Assembly (NCBI GenBank): GCA_012840075.1
Contig: DUMC01000151.1
Span: forward strand, 1-64,000
Direction of reading: 5' to 3'
Length of the DNA: 64,000 nucleotides
DNA from: Clostridiaceae bacterium
GTDB taxonomy: Bacteria; Bacillota; Clostridia; Acetivibrionales; DUMC01
Shown here: positions 9,886 through 19,754 of the stretch, piece by piece
Layout of the letters: each line of letters starts with the position of its first letter
How positions within the stretch are numbered: the first letter of the stretch is position 1
Notes under the pieces: model-generated
What the model saw: the letters and a program-made list of their open reading frames with translations, nothing else
What the model was told of the DNA's origin: nothing
The model's database searches: none
Position numbers and translations under genes: made by a program

Positions 9886-10534
9886 AGTATGCTTTAAAGT
9901 AAGTAAATAATATATAATGCTAATATATAATATTAATATAGTTAATATATTACAATTTAATATAGTTAATATATTACAATATTATTAAATATATAATGTT
10001 AATATATTATAATACCGTATTATATCAATATCGTAAGAAAGTTATATTATAGTAAAATGTTATTATTGAAATTCAAAATAAATGGAAGTATAGTTTAAGT
10101 GTAAATATACTGAAATGTATATATCAACTATGGTAACAATGCCTAAGGGTAATAATGTTCAAAGGCAATATTACACAAAGCAATACAAATCAAGGGCCAC
10201 GCTGTATAAAAACGATATAATCAAGGGTAGTACTTGCTAAAGATACTGATATTAAATTATGTAATAAATTTACAATTAAGGCAAATATAACAAATTAATA
10301 AAGTTAAAAATAAAGAAAATTAACAAAACTAAAAACAAATTAACAAAAACTAAAAATATAGCTAATTAATGTAAGTTACGAATGTAACAAATTAATTGAT
10401 GAAAGTTATCGGATTAATTGTTAAAAGATGCAAGAGGACGGTATTAACGAACTGCAATAAAAATTTGCTTATATTTCAGCAGAATGGCACTGTACACTGA
10501 AATGCCTCTGCAGAATGATTATGAAAGGAGTGCA
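9886..10534. other. AT-rich intergenic region upstream of ABC permease
   Basis: Nothing coding recognised. It contains a direct repeat of ATATAGTTAATATATTACAAT-type sequence (about 9934-9980) and runs of AACAAAACTAAAAACAAATT-like degenerate repeats (10311-10370). A promoter for the transporter operon presumably lies here but none is clear enough to call. Confidence 0.5.
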
Positions 10535-11620
10535 TTGGAAATAAATAGATCAGTTATGAAAGATAAGTCAAAAGCGTTAACTAGGATAAGCAAATCAAAA
10601 ATATCGTTAACTAGGATAAGTAAATCAAAAACATCATTAACCAGGACAAGTAAATCAAATGAATTAAATTCGATAAGCGGCTCAAAAGCATTAACAATAT
10701 TAACTCGGGGGAAAGTAGGAAAAGAGTTTTACAAGTACATAAAATATAGGTGGTTGGTTTTACTCTTCCTTCCCGGACTAATTTATTACATTATTTTTCA
10801 TTATATTCCAATGTATGGAGTAATTATAGCTTTTAAAGATTATAAATTCTCTCAAGGTATATGGGGGAGTGAATGGGTAGGATTTGAACACTTTAAGGCT
10901 TTATTCAGCAGAGAGAGTTTCTGGGAGGTATTTAAAAATACTCTATGTATTAGTTTTTATAAGTTGGTTTTTGGCTTCCCGCCACCAATTATACTAGCGT
11001 TAATGCTAAATGAAGTTAGAAGTCTTAGGTATAAAAAAATTGTACAAACCGTTAGTTATCTTCCTCATTTTGTTTCCTGGGTTGTCCTTGCCGGATTATT
11101 TATGCAGATTCTTTCTCCTTCAACCGGAATTGTTAATCAGATAATTAAATCAATGGGTGGAGAACCTATATATTTTCTTGCCGATCCTAAATGGTTCCGA
11201 ACTACATTAGTAGTAACATCTATATGGAAAGAAGTTGGATGGGGTGCTATTATATATGTTGCATCATTATCAAATATAAACCCTGATCTATACGAGGCAG
11301 CAAGAATAGATGGTGCAAATAGGTTTAAACAGCTGATATATATAACATTACCATCACTTGCACCTGTAATCACTATCATGTTTATATTAGCAACAGGAAA
11401 GCTGATAAATGATGATTTTGATCAGATTTTTAATCTTTATTCTCCCGCAGTATACAAAGTAGGTGATGTTATCAGCACCTATACATACAGGGCAGGGTTG
11501 GTAAATATGGACTACAGTTATTCCACCGCAGTAGGACTATTTAAAAATATCATTTCCTTGATTTTAATTATCAGTACTAATTCGATTAGCCAAAAAATAA
11601 ATGACTATGGGTTGTTCTAA
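10535..11620 (+). CDS. Carbohydrate ABC transporter permease, LplB type
   Basis: Membrane permease of a CUT1-type sugar importer, first of a pair. After a hydrophilic N-terminal extension of about 65 residues the core starts YRWLVLLFLPGLIYYIIFHY, typical of LplB/UgpA-like permeases, has six predicted membrane helices, and carries the EAARIDGANRFKQ coupling loop (EAA motif) that contacts the ATPase. The extension includes a threefold Lys/Ser/Thr-rich repeat (LTRISKSK type). The TTG at 10535 follows AAGGAG at 10525-10530 at a short spacing; ATG 10484 (no ribosome binding site) and ATG 10556 are alternatives, so the true N terminus is uncertain. It is followed 14 bases later by the partner permease. 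No ATPase gene is nearby, as usual for systems sharing an MsmK-like ATPase. Confidence 0.9.
   Translation: MEINRSVMKDKSKALTRISKSKISLTRISKSKTSLTRTSKSNELNSISGSKALTILTRGKVGKEFYKYIKYRWLVLLFLPGLIYYIIFHYIPMYGVIIAFKDYKFSQGIWGSEWVGFEHFKALFSRESFWEVFKNTLCISFYKLVFGFPPPIILALMLNEVRSLRYKKIVQTVSYLPHFVSWVVLAGLFMQILSPSTGIVNQIIKSMGGEPIYFLADPKWFRTTLVVTSIWKEVGWGAIIYVASLSNINPDLYEAARIDGANRFKQLIYITLPSLAPVITIMFILATGKLINDDFDQIFNLYSPAVYKVGDVISTYTYRAGLVNMDYSYSTAVGLFKNIISLILIISTNSISQKINDYGLF
10568..10657 (+). repeat. Three 30-bp in-frame tandem repeats in permease gene
   Basis: Three consecutive copies of a 30-base unit (TCAAAA-n-TTAACTAGGATAAG-taaa pattern) begin near 10568, 10595 and 10625. Being a multiple of three, they extend the protein with S-K-x-x-L-T-R-I-S-K repeats without breaking the frame. 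Copies differ by a few substitutions. Confidence 0.85.
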
Positions 11621-11634
11621 GGCAGGTGAATGAA

Positions 11635-12696
11635 GTGAAAGAATATATTAACAGAGATCAAGAGCCAAATAATACGGATCGAACACAAAACAACGGAAAT
11701 CAGACATCAAATAACATAGATCAAATACTAAGCAACAGAAATCAAACACCAGATAACGGTGTTCAAATGTCAAATAATACAGATCAAGCATCAAATGCTA
11801 AAAACAAGATGAGGCAACCGGTAAGTACATCAATATATGGGCAGATATTTAATGTAATAAATTATGCATTGCTTTTTGCTTTATGCGTATCAACTTTGTA
11901 TCCTTTTTTGATTATACTCTCATTATCATTCACCTCGGAAAGAATTTTAACTATTGGCTATTCTGCTAGTCTAATTCCGAAAGAGGTTTCATTGGAAGCG
12001 TACAGAAAGGTGTTAAGTTCGGATTTTATTAAATCAGGATACATTATGACTATTTTAAGGACGATATTAGGAACATCTTCAAGCGTTCTGGTTACCTCGT
12101 TTACTGCTTATGCTCTATCTAAAAAGTATTTTCCTCATAGGACTTTCTGGACAATGGTTATTGTTTTCACTATGTTTTTCAGCGGAGGTATGATACCATC
12201 TTATCTACTTGTAAGAAAACTCGGCTTAATAAATAATATCCTTTCACTAATACTTCCTCCATTAGTTAATACATTTAATATGGTAATAATGAGAAATTAT
12301 TTTATGACAGTTCCTGAAAGTTTAGAAGAATCTGCAAAGATTGACGGTGCAAATGATATCTTAATACTTTTCAGAATAATTATACCTGTATCAAAATCTA
12401 TAATTGCTACAATTACACTCTGGGTTGCAGTATGGCATTGGAATGCGTGGTTTGACAGCTTAATCTATACTACAAAGCCAAGTTTACAAGTTTTACAAGT
12501 AGTTTTGAGAAGAGTTATACTTGAAGGTTCTCAAATGGTGGAATCAGTCACTGCAAGAGATGACACTTACAGGGTAAGTACAGAGAAGATAAAAGCAGCA
12601 ACCATAATGGTTACCACGTTACCCATAATATTAGTATATCCTTTTATACAAAAATACTTTATAAGAGGGATTATGATTGGTTCGCTAAAAGGATAA
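11635..12696 (+). CDS. Carbohydrate ABC transporter permease, YtcP type
   Basis: Second permease of the CUT1 sugar importer. After an Asn/Asp/Gln/Ser-rich stretch of about 60 residues (NNTD, NNGNQ, NNID patterns) the core begins around IYGQIFNVINYALLFALCVS and has six membrane helices and the coupling loop EESAKIDGANDI. It ends in FIQKYFIRGIMIGSLKG, the usual C terminus of this family, in which the last residues touch the ATPase. GTG 11635 is preferred because AGGTG at 11624-11628 is well spaced; GTG 11626 is an alternative. It follows the LplB-type permease by 14 bases and precedes the binding protein, giving a permease-permease-lipoprotein order. The substrate is probably an oligosaccharide or polysaccharide fragment, an inference from the family. 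Confidence 0.9.
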   Translation: MKEYINRDQEPNNTDRTQNNGNQTSNNIDQILSNRNQTPDNGVQMSNNTDQASNAKNKMRQPVSTSIYGQIFNVINYALLFALCVSTLYPFLIILSLSFTSERILTIGYSASLIPKEVSLEAYRKVLSSDFIKSGYIMTILRTILGTSSSVLVTSFTAYALSKKYFPHRTFWTMVIVFTMFFSGGMIPSYLLVRKLGLINNILSLILPPLVNTFNMVIMRNYFMTVPESLEESAKIDGANDILILFRIIIPVSKSIIATITLWVAVWHWNAWFDSLIYTTKPSLQVLQVVLRRVILEGSQMVESVTARDDTYRVSTEKIKAATIMVTTLPIILVYPFIQKYFIRGIMIGSLKG

Positions 12697-12768
12697 ATAA
12701 TTGATTATAAAAGGAATTACAATTGGTTCGCAGAGGGATAAATAATTGGTTCGCTGGTGGAATAATAA
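12675..12768 (+). repeat. Repeated copies of the permease gene 3' end
   Basis: The last codons of the permease (ATTGGTTCGCTAAAAGGATA) are repeated in altered form at 12721-12747 and again from 12745. Each copy keeps ATTGGTTCGC and most of GGATAAATAATT, so the gene's end has been duplicated locally at least twice. Confidence 0.75.
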
Positions 12769-12847
12769 AGGAATACATAAAATAAAACTCTACCAAAATA
12801 TACAAGTTTTATTGATACCTACAGGATTTTATGTTACCTGCAAAACT

Positions 12848-12945
12848 GATTTAATGTTATCGACGCAGATTGATTTAATGTTATCTACAAGATGAATTTA
12901 ATGTTATCTATAAGGTTGATTTAATATTATCAACAAGATTTAGTA
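12848..12945 (+). repeat. Tandem ~23-bp intergenic repeats
   Basis: Four degenerate tandem units of about 23 bases share GATTTAATGTTATC followed by a variable AAGAT-like tail. They occupy the gap between the permease and binding-protein genes. The rest of the gap (12946-13169) holds short hairpins but no gene. Confidence 0.75.
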
Positions 12946-13169
12946 ATACCAAATTAATAATACCGAATTCAACAAGCTTTAATCCAAGTAATAAAAAGTC
13001 TCTTGCTTCTATAAGCGAGAGCTGAATTGATGTAAACTGTAACAACAATCTTGTTTGTTTGGGGATTACAAAACCCCTACTGTATCCTTGAATGAAATAG
13101 TTTTGCTAAGTAAAAAATATACATATATTACAAAATATACATAATATGATAAAATAAGGGGGTAATTTT

Positions 13170-14845
13170 ATGTCAAAAAAGTCAAGTATTAAGTTTTTAT
13201 CAATTATAATTGCATTGCTGATGTTGTTGACACTAATAGGCTGTACACAGATGACTAGTAAAGAAGGTGCAACAGATAGCACTGCAGGTACGACAGAAAA
13301 AACTACGGATAAAAAAGACGGACAGGAGAAGAATGATGCGCAAGATCCACTAGCAAAGTATAATCCTATTGAAGGTAAAAGGTATAAGATTACCTGGGTT
13401 AGCGAAGCTTCGGGACCTACTGATGAAGATGCGGAAATGGTTAAGTACTGGGAAAAAAATTTAATATTGATCTAACCGTACTATACTTCGACAGATATGA
13501 AGAACAGTTGAATCTGCTTCTTGCATCAGGAGATATTCCCGATCGTTTTTGTCCTAGAATGAATAGCATATATAAAATGGTAGAGCAGGATGTTATGGCT
13601 GAATTATCAGAAGAGCTATTGCGAAAATTTATGCCTAATAAAATTGCTGCAATGGAAGCGCTTGAACCTAAAATTATTGAATACAGCAAGATAGATGGCA
13701 AACTGTATGGTTTAAGAGCATATGAAGCTAACTATAGGTACAGAAGTACAATGGTATGGAATATGCAATGGTTAAGAAACTTAGGTTATGATAAGATACC
13801 TGAAACTTTAGATGAAGCTGAAGAGGTTTTCTATAGGTTTGCAAATGATGACCCTGACAAGGATGGTGTAAAGGATACCTATGCATTTTCCCGAGAAGGG
13901 CTGTTTGCAATTTTCGGTTCATATGGAATTTTCCCCGGAGGAAATAAGTTCATGCCATTTGATCACTGGGTTGAAAGAGACGGCAAACTGGTTAACAGTG
14001 TTACTACACCAGAAATGAAGATTGTATTAGCAAAATTAGCAAAGTGGTATAAAGATGGTCTAATTGATCCCGAATGGTTAACCGGTGAGCACAGAGGTGG
14101 TGCTAATAGTGTTTCCTACTCATTTATTGAAGGTCGGATAGGTATGACAAACATGGGAACATATTATCATTGGATGCCCGCATATGCCGAAGGCACATAC
14201 CAGGGAATGAATTATACCGAATTATATAAGATATATGGAGAAGAAACTAAAAATATATTAGGGTTTAGTGGGGCATTAAAGGTTCCCGGTTACAATAGTG
14301 CTTTACCCAGCAATAACGAAATTTCAAATGTTATGGAGAGTTTTGGTAAGCATCTGGAAAAGGAACCTGATAAGCTTGGAAAACTGCTGCAGATATGTGA
14401 GTACTTTTCTGACAAAGAAAACGTTGTAACAGTATATAAAGGAATAGAAGGCAAACATTGGAAGGTAAATGACCAAGGTATAGTGGTCAGTATTGGCAAA
14501 TATGCAGACGTTGCAGAACAAGCCAAAATAGGTGCACACTGTACATTTACACATCATATAGACCCGGATGTTTTACACACAAAAATAAATGTTGGTTACG
14601 CAGAGTTTGCCAAATCAATCGGCTGTGATAAAGACATATTAAGAAATCAGCTCAAAATGCCTTTAAAATCTGCTAGTAAATACCAAAGTGAACTTGATAG
14701 ATTGAGAGACGAGATGATTGTAGCCATCGTCACCGGTGACAAGCCTGTTGACTACTTCGACGAGTTTGTAAAGATTTATAATGAAGCCGGAGGTGATGAG
14801 CTGACAAAAGAGGCTAATGAATGGTATCAAAGTATTAAGAAATAA
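13170..14845 (+). pseudogene. Sugar-binding lipoprotein of ABC importer, single frameshift
   Basis: Extracellular family 1 solute-binding lipoprotein for the preceding permeases. The first part (13170-13475) has a signal peptide with lipobox LTLIGC and a Thr/Lys/Asp-rich linker, then KYNPIEGKRYKITWVSEAS. The frame is lost at the A7 run 13453-13459: one more A gives KYWEKKFNIDLTVLYFDRYE and joins the long frame ending at 14845 (LLLASGDIPDRF onward). That part is intact over about 445 residues and contains the calcium-loop-like DPDKDGVKDTYAFS motif seen in LplA-type binding proteins. ATG 13170 follows AGGGGG. Because the rest is undamaged, the shift may be recent, a sequencing error in a homopolymer, or a slippage site; as written the product would be truncated at 101 residues. 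Confidence 0.85.
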
Positions 14846-15017
14846 GTGTTAAAATAGCAATTATGATGTAAGGGACAAAAATTGTGTATGGGGAATTGCA
14901 TATAGTGTGTATAGGAAATTGCACATAGCGGATATATAGTAATGCTATTGCGTGGTATTACTGTACGATATTATTATGTATAATATTACTATGTGATATA
15001 AGCGTTTAAGTGTTTAA

Positions 15018-15060
15018 AGATAACAGGTGTAATAAGATATTCTTATTATGCCTGTTATCT
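15018..15060. terminator. Hairpin downstream of binding-protein gene
   Basis: Arms of 20 bases (AGATAACAGG..TAATAAGA and complement) pair with two mismatched positions around a short loop. No strong T run follows, so termination is only likely. It sits in the 544-base gap 14846-15389, which otherwise holds degenerate repeats. Confidence 0.5.
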
Positions 15061-15120
15061 AAACTATTTACAAGAGAAGTTGCTGGTAAATGCGCCGGTT
15101 ATGCCTAAGATTACAGTATA

Positions 15121-15352
15121 TGAAAATAGTGTATGAATATAGTGTAAGACCATAAAGTAAGATTTCGGTGTAAGATCATAGTGTGAGATCACAGTATGAG
15201 ATTATAGTGTAAGACCATAGTTAAAGATCATAGTGCAGTGTCATAGTAGTGTCATAGTATAGTATCATAGCTTAAGGTCATAATATATGCTCAAAGGTTT
15301 GCGTAAAGATTTGTGTAAAGGTTTACATAAAGATTTACATAAAAATTTGCAT
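15121..15352 (+). repeat. Two degenerate short-unit repeat arrays
   Basis: From 15121 to about 15290 a unit of roughly 14 bases resembling AGATCATAGTGTA recurs a dozen times with heavy drift. From about 15300 to 15352 a 12-base unit resembling TAAAGATTTACA recurs four or five times. Nothing coding is seen here. Purpose unknown. Confidence 0.7.
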
Positions 15353-15389
15353 AATGAAAAGACTTTTCATTTGCAAAGGAGATATTAAA

Positions 15390-17741
15390 ATGAGTTTTTT
15401 CAAAAGGTTCAATAGAGTATTTTATAGGTTATTTATATCGTATATTGTGTTAATAATCCTGGCAGTTGCAATAGTAGGAATAACATCGTATTTATATTTT
15501 TCCAATTCTTTTGATAACGAAATAAATCGTTTATATAGCAGGCTCATTACACAGTATTCAGATTATATTGATAACTCAATAATTCAAAGAACAGAAAAAA
15601 TTTTTGTAAACTTATTTGCTGAAAAACAAAAAGAGGAAAATATAACATTCTTGTTTGATAATTACGTGCCCGGAAATCACATAAAGATTGTAAATGTTTA
15701 TAAATGCTTGCAGGAGATTGTTTCTACGAATTGTGACATTCTTGATTCCATATATATACATTATAAGAAAAATAACCTAATAGTTTCATCCCAAGGTGTA
15801 ATTTATTTTACCAGAGGAAAATGGGAAAATACGCTGCCACATATAAAACTGGATTGGTTAGATACGTTTTACAATAACAATAAAAAGGTAATGTGGACTA
15901 TAACGAGGGATATCAGTTCAGTAAGTACTTATTTGCCTCAAGTTGAAAGAGTTACAACTCTTTTACACAGTTTTCCGTTTAACTCATTCCCTGATAATAA
16001 CAAAGGTTGTATAGCAATCAATGTCAATGAGAAAGCAATACGTAATGCTATTAAAACATTAAGTATAGAGGATACGGCCAGAATTTTAATAATTGATGGA
16101 GAAACAAATAGCATAATCTCCTGTAGCGAAGTAAGTCAGCAGTTTAAAAATTCTTTTCTTAATAACTGCATGAAAAAAATTAACGAGGACGATGCATTTT
16201 CAGGTAGTTTTATCACATCTATAGATAATGAAAGAAATTTTGTTTTTTACCGCAACTCTCAATACAATAAATGGAAATATGTTGTAATAGTACCTCTGGA
16301 TACTATGTACAAAAGTTCATATGCGGTTAAGCAAATGCTAGTCATTTATTGCGTTTTAGCTCTTATAATAGGTATTATCATATCAGGTATATTTACAACA
16401 AAGATATATAATCCTCTGGAGTCATTAATTAATATGGCGAGAAAAATTCTTAAACGTCCTGTAAACAAAAAAGAAAATGAATATGTACTAATAAATAATG
16501 TAATAGATGAACTTTCGATAAAGGTGAATGAACTTGAGAATACTTTAAATAGCAATATACATATAATTAAACGCGATATAATAGATGCACTTTTAAATAA
16601 TAAAGCTGATATATCGCAGTTAGATAAAAAAATTAAACTGGTAAATATGGATATTTTTGCAGATTACTATACAGTGATTCTTTTAAATTTAGATCGGAAT
16701 TTCATGAACAACATCTCTACTGAAAATAGCCAGTTCATTAAGTATAACATGATAGATCATATAAACAAGTTTAACGACGGGAAGGTCAAATGTTTTGCAA
16801 CAGATGTAAATGATTATCTTATAGCAATAATTGTGTGTATAATAGGAGATATGACAAATGAGGATAAAATTATTGATAAATTGGTAAATGAATGCCTAAC
16901 TTACGCTAATGTGAATTTTAAGTTACCTGTACATTCTGCAATCGGGAGCACAATTTCAAATATTTATGATGTGTATGTATCATATGAAAATGCTCTTGTT
17001 GCATTAAAATATAGCTTTTTTAAAAGAAAAGATAAGGTTCTGCGCTTTAATGAGATTTCCTTTCTGGAATATAATACTGACCAAGATACATTTGATGATG
17101 CTTTGTTTGATGAATTTAAAAGATATATTAACACTAATAATTGCCGGCAAGCCATATGTATAGTTGATAAAATAGTAAATGAACTAAAAAATAAAAATTT
17201 TTCCTATGACTTTGCCAAGCAGAAATTGACCGAATTAGTTTCTTTATATTATGTATTAATCAAATCCGTTGACAAAGATATCATAAAGGAAATGGGAAAA
17301 GATATGTTTTCGCAATTTATAAATTTATCGGATATAGATGAATTTCAGGTATGGTTTGTTAATATAATAAGGCAAATATCAAATATAGTTTCCGAAAAGG
17401 AAAGCAGAAGCAGAACAAGTGAGGTCATAAAATCGGCTATAAATTATATTATAGATAATATAAATAGTGACATAACACTAAACGACATAGCTGAACATGT
17501 ATCATTAAGTCCGAATTATCTAAGCAAAATATTTAAAGATGAAACAGGTAAAAATATTCAGGATTTTATTACACAAGAAAGAATGGAAAGAGCAAAAAAA
17601 CTATTGCTTAGCACGAATATGAAAATAGAAGAGATATCCTTTGAAGTTGGTTATAATAACACCGCTTATTTTATAAGAAGATTCAAAGAAATGTACGGTA
17701 AAACACCAAAGAAGTTTAGGGAGCTTAACATTACAAATTAG
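15390..17741 (+). CDS. Membrane-anchored AraC-family transcriptional regulator
   Basis: A 783-residue one-piece sensor-regulator. A membrane segment near residues 14-36 (LFISYIVLIILAVAIVGITS) precedes an extracellular region of about 270 residues, then a second membrane segment (MLVIYCVLALIIGIIISGIF). The cytoplasmic part ends in a double helix-turn-helix AraC domain over the last 100 residues (ITLNDIAEHVSLSPNYLSKI, then IEEISFEVGYNNTAYFIRRF, KTPKKFREL). Such regulators in Firmicutes sense extracellular ligands and control adjacent carbohydrate transport genes; here the likely target is the importer upstream. Start ATG 15390 follows AAAGGAG at 15375-15381. A perfect hairpin terminator follows the stop. 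Confidence 0.9.
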   Translation: MSFFKRFNRVFYRLFISYIVLIILAVAIVGITSYLYFSNSFDNEINRLYSRLITQYSDYIDNSIIQRTEKIFVNLFAEKQKEENITFLFDNYVPGNHIKIVNVYKCLQEIVSTNCDILDSIYIHYKKNNLIVSSQGVIYFTRGKWENTLPHIKLDWLDTFYNNNKKVMWTITRDISSVSTYLPQVERVTTLLHSFPFNSFPDNNKGCIAINVNEKAIRNAIKTLSIEDTARILIIDGETNSIISCSEVSQQFKNSFLNNCMKKINEDDAFSGSFITSIDNERNFVFYRNSQYNKWKYVVIVPLDTMYKSSYAVKQMLVIYCVLALIIGIIISGIFTTKIYNPLESLINMARKILKRPVNKKENEYVLINNVIDELSIKVNELENTLNSNIHIIKRDIIDALLNNKADISQLDKKIKLVNMDIFADYYTVILLNLDRNFMNNISTENSQFIKYNMIDHINKFNDGKVKCFATDVNDYLIAIIVCIIGDMTNEDKIIDKLVNECLTYANVNFKLPVHSAIGSTISNIYDVYVSYENALVALKYSFFKRKDKVLRFNEISFLEYNTDQDTFDDALFDEFKRYINTNNCRQAICIVDKIVNELKNKNFSYDFAKQKLTELVSLYYVLIKSVDKDIIKEMGKDMFSQFINLSDIDEFQVWFVNIIRQISNIVSEKESRSRTSEVIKSAINYIIDNINSDITLNDIAEHVSLSPNYLSKIFKDETGKNIQDFITQERMERAKKLLLSTNMKIEEISFEVGYNNTAYFIRRFKEMYGKTPKKFRELNITN

Positions 17742-17800
17742 GTTATTGCCAATTTTATAAAGTTTTATGTATGGCTTGAATAAAATTGGCAATAACTTTT
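17742..17800 (+). terminator. Factor-independent terminator of AraC-type gene
   Basis: A perfect 17-base stem, 17742-17758 with 17780-17796 (GTTATTGCCAATTTTAT and complement), is followed by TTTT. It begins immediately after the stop codon. Confidence 0.85.
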
Positions 17801-18280
17801 GACACTGGACTATTAATACCTTTTTCTCAAAATGCATTTTATGAGATCCAACCAGCCTGGCAAAAAAGACCTTCTTCGCTAAATGCCTTTTCAGTAAAAA
17901 GTTAAAGCCTTTAAATGCATATTTATTGCTTAATGATAACTTTCTATTCGTCCAAGATATAGAAGTAGAATTAGTAGCTGACTTAGCACCCAAGCGGGAT
18001 GACTATTGTCTAAAATTGTAAAATACTATTTGACATATATGCATTTTGAAAAATTATGTTAAAATATTAGGTATAATATCATGTAATGACATACAGTAAC
18101 ATGTTAGCAACATGTTGATGCATGTTGATATAAATAACATAAATAGCATAAATAACATAAATAACATAAATAACATAAACAACGTAAATAACATAAAATG
18201 AAATTTTTAGACCTTGAATTGAGGTTTCGTAAATGTTTTAAACTTGGCTTATAAGTAATATGAAAGGGATGATAATTTAT
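17801..18280. other. Intergenic region with ATAAATAACA microsatellite
   Basis: Nothing coding recognised. From 18130 to 18197 a 10-base unit ATAAATAACA is repeated about seven times with one or two changes per copy. A frame of 130 codons on the minus strand (17601-17993) overlaps the AraC-type gene and terminator and shows no family motifs. Confidence 0.6.
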
Positions 18281-19138
18281 ATGAAAGAGATACTTGTAAA
18301 ATCGTCAATTGACGGAAGTATGCAGCCATCTTTATTCCACAAGGCAACTGGCAACGGGAAGAGGCCTTTGTTAGTAGGACTCCACACCTGGAGTGCTGAT
18401 AGGTTTAACCAGCAAAAGAATATGCTTCCTCTTGCCGAAGAACTGGGATGGAATTTACTTCTTCCGGAATTTAGAGGACCTAATTTGTGCAGTAATCCTA
18501 TTGGAAAGGAAGCTTGCGGATCCGTATTGGCAAAACAAGATATAGTAGATGCCGTGGAATATGTTTTAGCTAATCATGAAATCGATGATAAAAATATATA
18601 TTTACTTGGTGGAAGCGGAGGAGGGCATATGGCCCTTTTAATGGCAGCATATAAACCGATGTTGTGGAAGGCAGTTGCAGCCTTTTGCCCTATTACTGAA
18701 CTTTCAAAGTGGTACTACGAAAACCCCCACTATACTCCGCATATCCATTATTGCTGCGGGGGTGAACCCGAAGGCGAACATATGGATGAGTATGTGAAAC
18801 GCTCACCTATAAGCTACATAGACCAGATTGCAAAAAGCAATACTAAAATATTCCACGGAAGGTATGATAAATCCGTACCGTTTACTCACAGCTTGAATCT
18901 TTATTATGAGTTAAGCAATAAATATCCTCAAGCAAGAGTCTTTCTGGACATATTTGACGGAGGCCATGAATTAAGGCTGGATGAGGCGAAAAGATGGTTT
19001 CTGTCCCAAAGCGATTTATCAAGTGATATGCTTACCACCGGTCAAGATAGTAATAGGGCCGGCAATAGAGGCAACGCGGATAGCAACAACAATAATGGAA
19101 ATTTTTCAGGCAGCCGTAATTATGAACTGACGAAATGA
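18281..19138 (+). CDS. Alpha/beta hydrolase, prolyl-oligopeptidase-like esterase
   Basis: A serine hydrolase of the alpha/beta fold, probably an esterase or peptidase. The nucleophile elbow GGSGGGH lies near residue 113, the acid is in GRYDKSVPF and the histidine in DGGHE, in correct order and spacing. The last 30 residues (NRAGNRGNADSNNNNGNFSG) are an Asn/Gly-rich tail not needed for the fold. There is no signal peptide, so it is probably cytoplasmic. ATG 18281 is preferred; ATG 18260 seven codons upstream lacks a ribosome binding site. It stands alone between repeat-rich gaps. The natural substrate cannot be deduced; proximity to the sugar importer suggests, weakly, deacylation of plant polysaccharide fragments. 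Confidence 0.85.
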   Translation: MKEILVKSSIDGSMQPSLFHKATGNGKRPLLVGLHTWSADRFNQQKNMLPLAEELGWNLLLPEFRGPNLCSNPIGKEACGSVLAKQDIVDAVEYVLANHEIDDKNIYLLGGSGGGHMALLMAAYKPMLWKAVAAFCPITELSKWYYENPHYTPHIHYCCGGEPEGEHMDEYVKRSPISYIDQIAKSNTKIFHGRYDKSVPFTHSLNLYYELSNKYPQARVFLDIFDGGHELRLDEAKRWFLSQSDLSSDMLTTGQDSNRAGNRGNADSNNNNGNFSGSRNYELTK

Positions 19139-19154
19139 TTTTAAGAGTAAAATT

Positions 19155-19291
19155 ATGCTGCTTCAGAATTAGTATCCTTTCTGAATCTGAATGGCATCTT
19201 TCGTGATTAAATGGTAAACTATCGAAAAAAGTGGCAACCTACCGAAAATGATAATCTGTAGGAGGTGGCTGTATATATCTGAAGCAGCATA
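19155..19291. mobile_element. Possible MITE-like element with 13-bp inverted ends
   Basis: Perfect 13-base terminal inverted repeats (ATGCTGCTTCAGA at 19155-19167; its complement at 19279-19291) bound a 137-base segment. It has no coding capacity and an internal small inverted repeat (CCTAC/GTAGG). No clear target-site duplication is seen, and the same structure could be a long hairpin. Confidence 0.45.
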
Positions 19292-19754
19292 AATCAATTA
19301 ACCATAAATCAAATAAGCATAAATCAATTAAACAAAAATCAAAATTAAGAGCATGAATCGATTAAATATAAATCAATTAAATAAATTAATTGTGCGCAAA
19401 CAATTAAAGGAATACTTAAATAAAATTAAGAACTAAATAAAAAAAATACATGCTAAATAAAAATACATGCTAAATAAAAAACACACTTAATAAAGATGTA
19501 CCTTGGATTATTATACCATTTTTAAACGGAAATCATAAAGACAATTCGTAAAAGAAAGTATAAAGACTACATAAGAATTTATTATGTATTACATATTTTA
19601 CAAATTTATGTTAATTTGTACATAATAATGGTATTATATTATAAATTTAAATAAATTAATTTATAAATTTATATAAATTAATAATTCATTCTATGCAACT
19701 CATTTTATAACTTAGCAGAAAATTATAACTTAGCAGAAAAATGGGGGTTTCAAA
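19292..19754. other. AT-rich repeat region upstream of hemerythrin
   Basis: Degenerate runs of ATAAATCAATTAA-type units (19288-19400) and ATGCTAAATAAAAATAC units (19445-19490). Nothing coding recognised. Confidence 0.55.

Noticed and set aside
17601-17993. 130-codon frame on the minus strand
   Set aside because: It overlaps the AraC-type gene and its terminator antisense and has no motif or ribosome binding site.
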